Source: Geoalkalibacter sp. (GTDB lineage: Bacteria; Desulfobacterota; Desulfuromonadia; Desulfuromonadales; Geoalkalibacteraceae). Taken from it: a DNA stretch of 64,000 nt. A program made the translations under genes and the position numbers. The notes under the pieces were generated by a model. That model made no database searches. It was given only the letters and a program-made list of their open reading frames with translations, and had not been told where the DNA came from. Numbering within the stretch: the first letter of the stretch is position 1; each line of letters starts with the position of its first letter. The stretch is from the NCBI RefSeq assembly GCF_030605225.1, contig NZ_JAUWAV010000006.1, positions 1-64,000 on the forward strand, written 5' to 3'. Shown one piece after another: positions 42,001-49,145 of the stretch.

Positions 42001-42512
42001 GCGTCGCTTTCCTCGCGCAAATCGTCAAGGATGCGGCGCAGGCAAGCGATACCGGTACCGGCGGCGAACAGGGAGCGCCCCAAATCGCCTTTTTGTTCGA
42101 GAATGTCCTGACCGCCGCTCACCAGGGTTTCATGGTCGATGCCGAACAGAGCGTCGAACACGGCCGGTTCGATGCCATGAAGAAATGCCGCCAGTTCCCC
42201 CGGATCGAGGGGATTGCCGTGGACATCCAGCAGATCGGCCTTGCGTTTCTTGCGCCGCTGGAACACCAGCGCGCGTCCGTCGGCGCCGCGCAGCCGCCCC
42301 CCTACCAGCAACTGCTCGTTGGGATGCACGAAATTGTCGGTGGTGCGCTCGGGAAAACCGTAGAGCAGGGCCTTGAGCCCGCGCAGGGAGCTGCTCTTGC
42401 CCGCCTCGTTGCGCCCGAAAACGACGTGCAGCCCCGGCAGCGGCCCGGAAAAATCGAGCACCTTGTCGGTAAAGGGGCCAAACGCCTTGAGATCGAGGAG
42501 TTCCAGCTTCAT
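39009..42512 (-). CDS. YhaN-like SMC/Rad50-type ATPase
   Basis: The protein has 1167 residues. The N-terminal half-ATPase has Walker A FGRNEAGKSS near residue 38. Long coiled-coil arms rich in Arg/Glu/Leu occupy about residues 180-1000. The C-terminal half has the ABC signature SSGTRDQLYLALRLA and Walker B MPFIVDDILINFDD. No zinc-hook CxxC is obvious. This is the YhaN branch of SbcC/Rad50 proteins, which pairs with a YhaO-type nuclease. The ATG overlaps the nuclease stop (ATGA), so the two are coupled. A role in processing DNA ends or invading DNA is inferred. Confidence 0.88.
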   Translation of the reverse strand: MKLELLDLKAFGPFTDKVLDFSGPLPGLHVVFGRNEAGKSSSLRGLKALLYGFPERTTDNFVHPNEQLLVGGRLRGADGRALVFQRRKKRKADLLDVHGNPLDPGELAAFLHGIEPAVFDALFGIDHETLVSGGQDILEQKGDLGRSLFAAGTGIACLRRILDDLREESDALFKARGSKPEINQALAEYRELQKTLRETSLAAGDWKKLQQTLQDAQAALETLREEQRRCERQKRHLERLRQALPQLAQRRALLAELADLGPVVPLPDDFNLARRGVQEQKRAAEQRLRDAEQRLSDLEQRAAGLSPPRALLDQAESVEELARRLGEYRKGLQDRPSLDGRRRQLKSEAGDLLRQIRPDLPLEGIEALRPMLARRKAIHQLGARREALEQSLRGAERQVRQYADELDKLRRDLAEEVAPPDAEPLQHALARTQKAGEIDEDVRERGQVQVREEQRLAVELKRLGLWSGSWQALLELCLPAAETLSREDERLRRLSDDQERARRLRQDLQDEKRRLVQAKAEMEAAGELPTEGDLREIRRSRDQGWQLLRRQWLGGEDVAVEARAYHAKLPLPEAFEQALGTADETADRLRREAARVHQYAALVAQLDIVAERLAEAQRAEAEYAEALARFQQDWQALWAPCGICPQPPREMALWRAEMEKLRLRVEAWQRAAVELDERRDLRARLRQALVDELAHLGETPAVAGEDLAEVFSAAQQVMRRLEQSARRRAEMAARREDLERSLLRAQVESEEARGSLHAWRDHWQAVLADLGLSADALPGEVDDFLETLQKCFDYLRQADDFQKRIDGIDRDAQGYAAAVRALQSGCAPDLVDLAPDQVVVQMQARLNRGREEQSRLHQLIEDRCQVEDDIRRAAGDLRDAQIELARMCNLARCADEMALDEAERTWARHQRLRERLGDVEARLLQIGEGLSFSDLDEQAGRIDGDELPTLLAEVTLEMEERLDPEISRLNQRIGETRKELERMDGGPRAALTAEQAERTLARLRRLAERYAQLRVAAHVLDNEIERYRAENQDPLLTIASRIFARLTLDAFRGLRADIGDQGQPVLVGVRADGRHLEVAGMSSGTRDQLYLALRLASLEWRLERHDAMPFIVDDILINFDDERSRATLQSLADLGRRNQVILFTHHRQVAETAQRFADEGLAVVHEL

Positions 42513-43768
42513 GGGCTCTTCCCCTGGTGCACCAGGCGCGCCATGAGCAGTTCACGCACGTCCTGCTGCAATTCGGCGAACTGCGCGGGCTGGGTCGGAT
42601 CAAAGGGATCCTCGCCGCCGAGCAGTTCGGCGGGCAGGCGGTTGCGCAACTCCTCGAGTTCCGGCACCAAGTCATAGAGCTGATGGCCTTCGAGCCGAAC
42701 CTCGGCAAGAGAACGGAGCAGACCGGCAAAGGGGGAATCCTCGTTGAGCGCGTCACCCGCCACGGCATCCGCCCGGGTGGCAAAGCGCACCTTTTCCAGC
42801 CACAGCTCGCCGAGCGCGGCGGCCAGGGCGCGAATCTCCTCGGTCCAGCGACTCGCCTGTTCATGCAGCAGGGCGTGGACCGGCGCACGGCCAACCAGAA
42901 TCAGGCGCAGGGCCAGGGTGCGCCCTTCGGCCTGGGCTTTTTGCTCCTCCAGGGCGGTACGCACCCGTCCATACACCTCTTCCTCGCCCGCCGCACCGCT
43001 CACGTCCACCTCGCAGCGCGCCCAGCGCAGCACGTCGAGGGGCCGATGTTCCACCGCCGTCACCGCGCCCTCGCTTACGCTGACCAGGGTGCAGCCCTTG
43101 GCACCGGGTTCGCGGACATGGCGTCCCTGGAGATTGCCGGGGAACACCACCCAGGGCGTCTCGCTCACCACCTCGCGCTGATGCACATGGCCCAGCGCCC
43201 AGTAGTCGTAGCCCTTGGCGCGCAGTTGATCGAGAGAGCAGGGTGCATAGGGTTCGTGGCCGGGCCGACCGTTGAGGGCGGTATGCAGCAGGCCGATATT
43301 GAACCAGCCTGCTTCGCCTTGCGGATAGGCGGCCGCCAGGTTCTCGCTGAGGGCGCGCTGGGCATACCCCTGACCATGCAGGGCCACGCCGAGGTCTTTC
43401 AGATAAACCGTCTGCGCTTTTTTGGATGCGAACACATGCACATTGTCAGGCCACTGCAAATGACGGGTAATATGGCTGGCCGCATCATGGTTGCCGGACA
43501 CAATGAACACGCGGATGCCGGCCTGCCGCAGACGGCCCATGCGCTGGGCGAAATACAAGCCGGTGTTGTAGTCCTTCCAGTCGCCGTCGTAGAGATCGCC
43601 GCAAAGCAGCACGAAGGCCACCTTCTCTTCCAGCGCCAGTTCGATGAGATTGTCGAAGGCGCGCCGGGTGGCGGCGCGGATTTCGTTGAGGGGAGCGTCG
43701 GGATAGGCTTCCAGGCCCCGCAGGGGGCTGTCGAGATGGATATCGGCGGCATGAATGAAACGCACCAT
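42509..43768 (-). CDS. YhaO-like metallophosphoesterase (SbcD/Mre11-type exonuclease)
   Basis: The 419-residue protein has all Mre11/SbcD metal motifs: DIHLD near residue 9, CGDLYDGD, SGNHDAASH, LLHTALNG and LGHVHQRE. The C-terminal part is the capping and partner-binding region. It should cut DNA ends under control of the coupled SMC-like ATPase. An AAGGAGG ribosome site precedes the ATG. It is the first gene of a three-gene minus-strand unit ending with the spermidine-synthase-like gene. Confidence 0.9.
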   Translation of the reverse strand: MVRFIHAADIHLDSPLRGLEAYPDAPLNEIRAATRRAFDNLIELALEEKVAFVLLCGDLYDGDWKDYNTGLYFAQRMGRLRQAGIRVFIVSGNHDAASHITRHLQWPDNVHVFASKKAQTVYLKDLGVALHGQGYAQRALSENLAAAYPQGEAGWFNIGLLHTALNGRPGHEPYAPCSLDQLRAKGYDYWALGHVHQREVVSETPWVVFPGNLQGRHVREPGAKGCTLVSVSEGAVTAVEHRPLDVLRWARCEVDVSGAAGEEEVYGRVRTALEEQKAQAEGRTLALRLILVGRAPVHALLHEQASRWTEEIRALAAALGELWLEKVRFATRADAVAGDALNEDSPFAGLLRSLAEVRLEGHQLYDLVPELEELRNRLPAELLGGEDPFDPTQPAQFAELQQDVRELLMARLVHQGKSP

Positions 43769-43861
43769 GACCCCTCCTTGAAAATAACCGGCACGAGCCG
43801 CAGTGTCGCAAATTTCGACCGTCGATGCAAACGATCAAAGCCCATCCGCCGAGCAAGAAAA

Positions 43862-43889
43862 CGCCCCTTGGGAATCAAGCCAAGGGGCG
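43862..43889 (-). terminator. Intrinsic terminator of the small lipoprotein gene
   Basis: A 10-bp stem CGCCCCTTGG/CCAAGGGGCG with an 8-nt loop; on the minus strand it is followed by TTTTCTTGC. It lies 10 bp after the lipoprotein stop. Confidence 0.8.
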
Positions 43890-43899
43890 GTGAAGGGCC

Positions 43900-44046
43900 T
43901 TAGTTGTGATGTTTTGGCGCGTCGAACTCATAGCCGCACGCCGGGCACTTCACCTTGGCGTCCGGGCCCGGCGGCGACATGGTGGCGCAGCCGCTCAACC
44001 CCACCAGCAGCATCAGGGTGACCAGGGAAGTCATCAGTCGTTTCAT
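43900..44046 (-). CDS. Small lipoprotein with a zinc-ribbon-like knuckle (48 residues)
   Basis: From ATG 44046 (AAAGGAGGTG ribosome site) the signal peptide MKRLMTSLVTLMLLVGLSGC ends in the lipobox LSGC. The mature peptide is only about 29 residues and contains CPACGYEFDAP and a terminal His-His-Asn. The CxxC pair plus His residues could bind a metal ion at the membrane surface. The gene has its own terminator and is separated from neighbours, so it is a compact stand-alone unit. Function is unknown. Confidence 0.7.
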   Translation of the reverse strand: MKRLMTSLVTLMLLVGLSGCATMSPPGPDAKVKCPACGYEFDAPKHHN

Positions 44047-44174
44047 GAAGCGCACCTCCTTTCTGCGTCGGGATTCCGCCAATCAAGGCAATGGCCGAAC
44101 CCGCCCTTGTTGAAAGCATTTCCATTATAGCATCTCTCGCCGACACGGCTTTTTGTTCAAAAAAATATTATTGT

Positions 44175-44954
44175 TCAACAATCTTGAAACTTTGCTTTTC
44201 GTTTCTCCAGAAAGGCTTTCATCCCTTCTTTCTGGTCATTGGTCGCAAAGCACAGGCCGAACAGCTCGGCTTCGTAGAGCGCGGCGCGCCGGCTGTCCAT
44301 CTCCAGACCGTTGACCACCGCCTCCTTGCACAGGCGCACCGCCACCTGCCCCTTTCCGGCAATCACCTGGGCGAACTTTCGGGTTTCGGCCAACAGTTGG
44401 TCTTGAGGCACAACGCGGTTGACCAGGCCGATGCGCCAGGCCTCCTGGGCGTCGATCATCTCGCCGCTGAACAGCAGCTCCAGCGCCCGCCCCTTGCCGA
44501 CCAGACGCGCCAAACGCTGGGTGCCGGCCCAGCCGGGAATGATGCCGAGATTGACCTCGGGCTGGCCGAAGCGGGCCTTGTCGCCGGCGATGCGCAGGTC
44601 GCAGGCCATGGCCAGTTCGCAGCCGCCGCCCAGGGCGTAGCCGTTGACGGCGGCGATCACCGGCTTGGCGCAACGCTCGATGCCGTTGAGCACGTCCTGC
44701 GCCAGTTGCGCCATCTCCCGGGCTTGCAGGGGGCCGAAATCGCGCATGCCGGCGATGTCCCCACCGGCGACGAAGGCCTTCTCCCCCGCCCCGGTGAGGA
44801 TGACGACCCGCGCCCGCGGATCGCCGTCCAGAGCCGCGAGGTGCCGGCGCAGAGCCAGCAGCGTGTCGTTGTTCAGGGCATTCATCACCTCGGGACGGTT
44901 GATGGTGAGAGTGGCGATGCCTTCGTCCATCTCCAACAAAACCAGTTCACTCAT
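44175..44954 (-). CDS. Enoyl-CoA hydratase/isomerase family protein (crotonase)
   Basis: The protein has 259 residues. The crotonase core is complete: AFVAGGDIAGM provides the oxyanion loop, and ALGGGCELAMACDLRIA and FGQPEVNLGIIPGWAGTQRL carry the two Glu residues used for water addition by hydratases. The length is standard. A GGAGAG ribosome site precedes the ATG. It follows the AcuI-like reductase by 45 bp, so the two are probably co-transcribed. Hydration of short-chain enoyl-CoA esters (crotonyl-CoA type) is likely; the exact chain length is not readable from sequence. Confidence 0.88.
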   Translation of the reverse strand: MSELVLLEMDEGIATLTINRPEVMNALNNDTLLALRRHLAALDGDPRARVVILTGAGEKAFVAGGDIAGMRDFGPLQAREMAQLAQDVLNGIERCAKPVIAAVNGYALGGGCELAMACDLRIAGDKARFGQPEVNLGIIPGWAGTQRLARLVGKGRALELLFSGEMIDAQEAWRIGLVNRVVPQDQLLAETRKFAQVIAGKGQVAVRLCKEAVVNGLEMDSRRAALYEAELFGLCFATNDQKEGMKAFLEKRKAKFQDC

Positions 44955-44999
44955 GAGCGCTCTCCGTGCTGTTCGGATTTTGGCAGGCCGTGTCCCACC

Positions 45000-45998
45000 T
45001 CACCCCAGGTTCACCAGGGTACGCCCCTGGACCTGGCCCTTGAGGATGGCGTGGATCTTCTCCTCCAACCCGTCCAAGGCGACCTCGTGGGCGGTCTCTT
45101 CGAGGTGGGCGGGCTTCCAGGGGCCGGCCAGTTTGTCCCACACCGCCAGGCGCGGTGCGCGCGGACATTGGACCGAATCGACGCCGAGCAGGCTCACCCC
45201 GCGCAGGATAAAGGGAAACACGTTGATGTTGAGTTCGGGCGAACCGACCAGGCCGCAGCAGCTTACCGCGCCGCCATAGCGCGTCGATTTGATGGCGGCG
45301 GCGAGCAGATCGCCGCCGACCACATCGACCACGCCCGCCCAGCGCTCCTTCATCATGGGCCGCTCGACGCCTTCGAGCACCGCTTCGCGGGTGAGGATCT
45401 CGGCGGCGCCCAGGGTCTTGAGATAAGGGGCTGCGGCAGGCTTGCCCGTCACTGCCGCGACGCGAAAGCCCTGCCGGGCGAGGATGCTCACCGCGATGCT
45501 GCCCACGCCCCCGGTGGCCCCGGTCACCAGGACCTCGCCGTCACCGGGCACCACACCGGCTTGTTCCAGCTTCCATACGCACAGCCCGGCGGTGAAGCCT
45601 GCGGTGCCGATGATCATGCTTTCGCGCAGGCTCAGTCCTTGCGGCAGCTTCAGCGCCCATTCGCAGGGAATGCGGATGTACTGACCGAAACCACCCGGGG
45701 TATTCATGCCCAGGTCATAGCCGGTGACCAGCACCTCGTCGCCGGGTTGGAAGCGTCCGCAACTGCATTCCACCACTTCGCCGGCGGCGTCGATGCCCGG
45801 CGTGTGAGGAAAGTTGCGGGTCACGCCCTTGTTGCCGGTGGCCGAGAGGGCATCCTTGTAATTCAGCGAAGAGTAGCGCACACGAATCAGCAGGTCTCCC
45901 GCGGGCAGATCGCCGAGCCTGCGCTCGGCGATGCGGCGGGTAAATTTTTTCGGTTCGACTTCCTCGACGATCAGGGCCTTGAATGTGGTTTCGGACAT
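45000..45998 (-). CDS. YhdH/AcuI-type zinc-independent MDR oxidoreductase (acryloyl-CoA reductase-like)
   Basis: The gene codes for 332 residues from ATG 45998 (MSETTFKALIVEE) with a CAAGGAG ribosome site. Landmarks of the YhdH/AcuI subgroup of medium-chain dehydrogenases are RYSSLNYKDALSATGNKGVT, the NADPH-binding VTGATGGVGSIAVSILAR and the downstream VVDVVGGDLLAAAI. It should use NADPH to reduce a short enoyl-CoA such as acryloyl-CoA, protecting against a toxic acrylate intermediate. Pairing with a crotonase fits short-chain acyl-CoA metabolism. A longer in-frame extension upstream shows no similarity and was rejected. Confidence 0.88.
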   Translation of the reverse strand: MSETTFKALIVEEVEPKKFTRRIAERRLGDLPAGDLLIRVRYSSLNYKDALSATGNKGVTRNFPHTPGIDAAGEVVECSCGRFQPGDEVLVTGYDLGMNTPGGFGQYIRIPCEWALKLPQGLSLRESMIIGTAGFTAGLCVWKLEQAGVVPGDGEVLVTGATGGVGSIAVSILARQGFRVAAVTGKPAAAPYLKTLGAAEILTREAVLEGVERPMMKERWAGVVDVVGGDLLAAAIKSTRYGGAVSCCGLVGSPELNINVFPFILRGVSLLGVDSVQCPRAPRLAVWDKLAGPWKPAHLEETAHEVALDGLEEKIHAILKGQVQGRTLVNLG

Positions 45999-46116
45999 GA
46001 GATGTCTCCTTGGGAAGGATGTATTTGAATGCGCAAGCCAATGGAACAGGGATCCGATCGGAAAAAACGGATCATGGCGGATCAATGACAGGACGAGAGA
46101 AGGTTCGAAATCTTCA

Positions 46117-46629
46117 TCAGCCCGTCCAGCCGTTGCGGTGCACACGCTGCGGATTGTAGCGTTCGGCCGGTGGTTTTTTTTCCGCCGGGTGGCCGAAGGG
46201 CACCAGGGCGAAGGGGATGATCGATTCCGGAATGGCGAGCAGTTCGCGCACCTTGTGTACCCGATCCTCCGTGGGATAGATGCCGACCCACACGGCTCCC
46301 AACTCCTTGCTCTGGGCGGCGAGGAGCAGGTTTTCCACCGCGGCGCTCAGATCCTGCACCCAATAGCCGGGATACTTCTCCAAAGCCGGATCGCCGCACA
46401 CCAGGATCGCGGCCGGCGCCTCGCGGGCCATGCCCGCGTAGGGATGAAAATCGGCGATGGCATCGAGCAGGCGCCGCTCGGTGAGGATGATGAAGTGCCA
46501 GGGTTGCTCATTGCCCGCCGAAGGCGCGGCCATGGCGGCGCGCAGAAGATCTTCCATGTCCTGCTCGCTCACTGGGTCGGCGGTGTACTTGCGGATGCTG
46601 CGACGATAGAGAATATCCTTCATACTCAT
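46117..46629 (-). CDS. Nitroreductase family flavoprotein
   Basis: The gene codes for about 170 residues from ATG 46629 (GGGAGG ribosome site), or two codons later at 46623. RRSIRKYTADPVSEQDMEDL is the FMN phosphate-binding start, AAPSAGNEQPWHFIIL the flavin loop, and ENLLLAAQSKELGAVWVGIY the dimer helix. The size is that of the small nitroreductase/dehydrogenase subgroup. It uses NAD(P)H and FMN on nitro compounds, quinones or similar substrates; the physiological one is unknown. It is divergent from the DoxX gene. Confidence 0.9.
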   Translation of the reverse strand: MSMKDILYRRSIRKYTADPVSEQDMEDLLRAAMAAPSAGNEQPWHFIILTERRLLDAIADFHPYAGMAREAPAAILVCGDPALEKYPGYWVQDLSAAVENLLLAAQSKELGAVWVGIYPTEDRVHKVRELLAIPESIIPFALVPFGHPAEKKPPAERYNPQRVHRNGWTG

Positions 46630-46707
46630 GAGGCCAAACCTCCCGCGGGGATGCAATTGTTTAAACCTAACAGAAAAAATCTCTTCGTCAGCCCCTTTTC
46701 TTGAGCA

Positions 46708-46735
46708 TTGACATAGATGACCACAAAGGTAAGAT
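46708..46735 (+). promoter_or_regulatory. Candidate promoter for the DoxX gene
   Basis: TTGACA (46708-46713), a 16-bp spacer and TAAGAT (46730-46735), in the intergenic space between the divergent nitroreductase and DoxX genes. Confidence 0.5.
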
Positions 46736-46790
46736 TTCCATGAGAGAGTAAAAGGAAGATTCTTCCGTCCCACGACCGGGGAGGTTGATC

Positions 46791-47276
46791 ATGTTCAGCA
46801 AACTGCTTCATACCGAAAACGATTACGGCGCCCTGTTTGTGCGCTTGGCCTTGGGAATCGTCATGTTTCCCCACGGCGCGCAAAAAGTGCTGGGCTGGTT
46901 CGGCGGCTACGGCTTTGCCGGGACCATGGGCTTTTTCACCGAGACCCTGGGTTTACCCTATGTTGTCGCCCTGCTGGTCGTACTGGCCGAATTTCTCGGC
47001 GCCCTCGGGCTGATCTTCGGCGCCCTGACCCGCATCGCCGCCCTGGGCATCGGCAGCGTCATGATCGGTGCGATCTTCATGGTGCATCTGCCCCACGGTT
47101 TCTTCATGAACTGGTCGGGCAATCAGGCGGGCGAGGGTTTTGAGTTTCACCTGCTGGCCATCGGCATGTCCCTGGCGTTGTTGATTCGCGGTGCCGGCGC
47201 CCTGTCCCTCGACCGCTGGCTGGGCGACAAGCTGCATGAGCACAAGGAACAACTCGCCCACCATCACCATCATTAA
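46791..47276 (+). CDS. DoxX family membrane protein with histidine-rich tail
   Basis: The gene codes for 161 residues from ATG 46791 (GGGGAGG ribosome site). Four transmembrane helices and the motif RLALGIVMFPHGAQKVLGWF are typical of DoxX/DoxD-like proteins, which are linked to quinone or thiol redox chemistry. The C-terminus ends in a cytoplasm-like charged segment KLHEHKEQLAHHHHH, a natural His cluster that could bind a metal ion. An in-frame TTG six bases upstream is an alternative start. Confidence 0.88.
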   Translation: MFSKLLHTENDYGALFVRLALGIVMFPHGAQKVLGWFGGYGFAGTMGFFTETLGLPYVVALLVVLAEFLGALGLIFGALTRIAALGIGSVMIGAIFMVHLPHGFFMNWSGNQAGEGFEFHLLAIGMSLALLIRGAGALSLDRWLGDKLHEHKEQLAHHHHH

Positions 47277-47309
47277 GGGGAGCGCAAGCCCGGGATTCCC
47301 AAAGCCTCC

Positions 47310-47338
47310 TTGACAGCATATTAAAGTTCGACTACCCT
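47310..47338 (+). promoter_or_regulatory. Promoter of the TetR-efflux operon
   Basis: A consensus TTGACA (47310-47315) is followed after 17 bp by TACCCT (47333-47338), a weak -10 that overlaps the start of the operator palindrome. The overlap suits repression by the TetR-type protein. Confidence 0.5.
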
Positions 47339-47364
47339 GCGGAGCGAACATTCACTCCGCAGGG
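47335..47364. promoter_or_regulatory. TetR-type operator 1 (upstream of the regulator gene)
   Basis: A 30-bp palindrome has perfect CCCTGCGGAG/CTCCGCAGGG outer arms and a GGAGCGAACATTCACTCC core (47341-47358). It covers the -10 box and the ribosome site of the regulator gene. The core matches the second operator at 47980. Confidence 0.75.
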
Positions 47365-47373
47365 AACACACCA

Positions 47374-47943
47374 ATGTCCGAGCCGAAACCCGACAAGCAG
47401 CGCGCCATTCTCGATGCCGCCCTGATTCTCTTTGCCGAGCGCGGCTTTCATGGCGCGCCGACCTCCCTCATCGCCGAGCGGGCCGGGGTCGGCGTCGGCA
47501 CGATTTACCGCTACTTCAAGGACAAGGACGCCCTCATCCACGAGCTGTTCCGCGAACTGCACGCCCGCGCCCGGGAACGGATTTTCGCCGACTATTCCCT
47601 AGAGCAGCCTATCCGCGAGCGCTTCCTCTTCATCTTTTCGCGCGTGCTGCGCATGTTCATCGCCGAGCCCCGCGAATTCCGCTTCATGGAGCAGTATCAC
47701 TACTCGCCTTATGCGCCGGTCGCGCAAGCCGAGATTCCCGAGGAATCCGAGCTTGTCCGCCAGCTGCTGGCCGAGGCGCGCGCCCAGCAGATCATCAAGG
47801 ACGCGCCCATGCCGGTGCTCGAATCCATCGCCTTCGGACCCATCGTCGCCCTGGCCAAGGAGCACATCAGCGGCCGTCAACCGGTGGACGACGAGTTGAT
47901 CCGGCTCACCGTGGAAGCCTGTTGGGATGGCCTGAAGCGCTAA
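47374..47943 (+). CDS. TetR family repressor of the RND efflux operon
   Basis: The protein has 189 residues. The N-terminal HTH is clear (AALILFAERGFHGAPTSLIA, then ERAGVGVGTIYRYFKDKDAL); the C-terminal ligand domain is variable, as usual. The gene is preceded by a 30-bp palindrome covering its promoter and is followed, 37 bp after its stop, by a second copy of the palindrome core before the membrane fusion gene. It therefore most likely represses itself and the efflux genes until an amphipathic ligand binds. Confidence 0.93.
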   Translation: MSEPKPDKQRAILDAALILFAERGFHGAPTSLIAERAGVGVGTIYRYFKDKDALIHELFRELHARARERIFADYSLEQPIRERFLFIFSRVLRMFIAEPREFRFMEQYHYSPYAPVAQAEIPEESELVRQLLAEARAQQIIKDAPMPVLESIAFGPIVALAKEHISGRQPVDDELIRLTVEACWDGLKR

Positions 47944-47979
47944 GGTCACCGATGTCCTCGTTTTTATGTTTTTTGCTTC

Positions 47980-47997
47980 GGAGTGATTGTTCACTCC
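47980..47997. promoter_or_regulatory. TetR-type operator 2 (upstream of the efflux genes)
   Basis: GGAGTGATTGTTCACTCC matches operator 1 (GGAGCGAACATTCACTCC) in 14 of 18 positions and is itself near-palindromic. It lies 22 bp before the membrane fusion protein ATG, indicating that the efflux genes are controlled separately from the regulator. Confidence 0.7.
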
Positions 47998-48019
47998 TCA
48001 ATTCCTTTTGAGGTCCATC

Positions 48020-49141
48020 ATGTCTTTGAGTCCCGCAACCCGACGTCGCATCCTGCTGATTGCCTGGCCCACGCTGATCATGATCGGTCTGCTGACGGCC
48101 ATTTTATTGATGAGCCTGCCCAACTCCCAAGCCGACAAACAGTCCGCCGAGGAGCCGCCGGTCGGCCCGCAACAAGGGTTGCCGGTTGAAGCGGTCGAGG
48201 TCAAGATCGCCCCAGCGCATCGCGAACTCACGGCGATCGGCACCTTGAACGCCAACGAAGCCGTCGTCATCACCGCTGAAATCGCCGGCAAGATCAGTGA
48301 GATCAATTTCAGTGAAGGCCAGCAGGTGCGTGCCGGACAGGTGCTGCTGCGCCTTGATCCCTCGGTGCTTCAGGCCGAGCGCGACCGTGCCGCCGCCAGC
48401 CAGGGACTGAGCGAGGCTAATATTCGCCGCGCCGAACTGCTGCTCAAGGATCAGGCCATTTCCGAGCGCGAGCGCGACGAGGCTTATGCCCAGTGGCGCC
48501 TCGACGAAGCCAGCCTGCGCCTGGCCGAGGCTCAGTTGGCCAAGACCGTCATCCGCGCACCCTTTAACGGCCTGCTCGGCTTGCGCCGGGTGAGCGTGGG
48601 CGCCTATCTCAATCCCGGTGAAGCCATCGTCACTCTCGATGACATCGACCCGATCAAGGTCGATTTCCGGGTGCCGGAAGCTCATGCCGCGAGCCTCAAG
48701 GTCGGCCAGAGTGTGGCGCTGAACGTGGACGCGGTACCGCAGCGGACCTTCTCCGGAGAGGTCTATGCCATCGATCCTCAAGTCGATGTCAACGGCCGCA
48801 GTCTGCTGGTGCGCGCTCGGGTGGCCAACGCCGAGGGAGTGCTGCGCCCCGGCATGTTCGCGCGGGTTAATCTGGTGCTGGAGGAGCGCGCGGCGGCTCT
48901 GATGATCCCCGAGCAGGCGCTGGTTCCCGAAGGCGCCCGGCAACTGGTCTATCGCGTCATCGGTGGTCAGGTGGATGCCGTCGAGGTCGAGATCGGTTTG
49001 CGGCGTGACGGGCTGGTGGAGATTCTGCACGGCCTTGAGCAAGGCGATACGGTGATCACCGCCGGCCAGATCAAGGTGCGCCCAGGCATGCCGGTCACGG
49101 TGCTGCCCGCCGCGCCCGCGCCGACCGGCAACGGAGGCTGA
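48020..49141 (+). CDS. RND efflux periplasmic adaptor (membrane fusion protein)
   Basis: The gene codes for 373 residues from ATG 48020 (GAGG ribosome site), with an N-terminal transmembrane anchor (RILLIAWPTLIMIGLLTAIL). The lipoyl-type half (IAGKISEINFSEGQQVRAGQ) is followed by a helical hairpin (LLKDQAISERERDEAYAQWR) and the beta-barrel segment (DDIDPIKVDFRVPEAHAA). It bridges the RND pump and the outer-membrane channel. It lies 5 bp before the pump gene. Confidence 0.95.
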   Translation: MSLSPATRRRILLIAWPTLIMIGLLTAILLMSLPNSQADKQSAEEPPVGPQQGLPVEAVEVKIAPAHRELTAIGTLNANEAVVITAEIAGKISEINFSEGQQVRAGQVLLRLDPSVLQAERDRAAASQGLSEANIRRAELLLKDQAISERERDEAYAQWRLDEASLRLAEAQLAKTVIRAPFNGLLGLRRVSVGAYLNPGEAIVTLDDIDPIKVDFRVPEAHAASLKVGQSVALNVDAVPQRTFSGEVYAIDPQVDVNGRSLLVRARVANAEGVLRPGMFARVNLVLEERAAALMIPEQALVPEGARQLVYRVIGGQVDAVEVEIGLRRDGLVEILHGLEQGDTVITAGQIKVRPGMPVTVLPAAPAPTGNGG

Positions 49142-49145
49142 CCCC

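Noticed and set aside
40227..42677. 816-codon open frame opposite the YhaN-like gene
   Set aside because: Gln/Leu/Phe-rich antisense translation of a coiled-coil gene; no recognisable domain.
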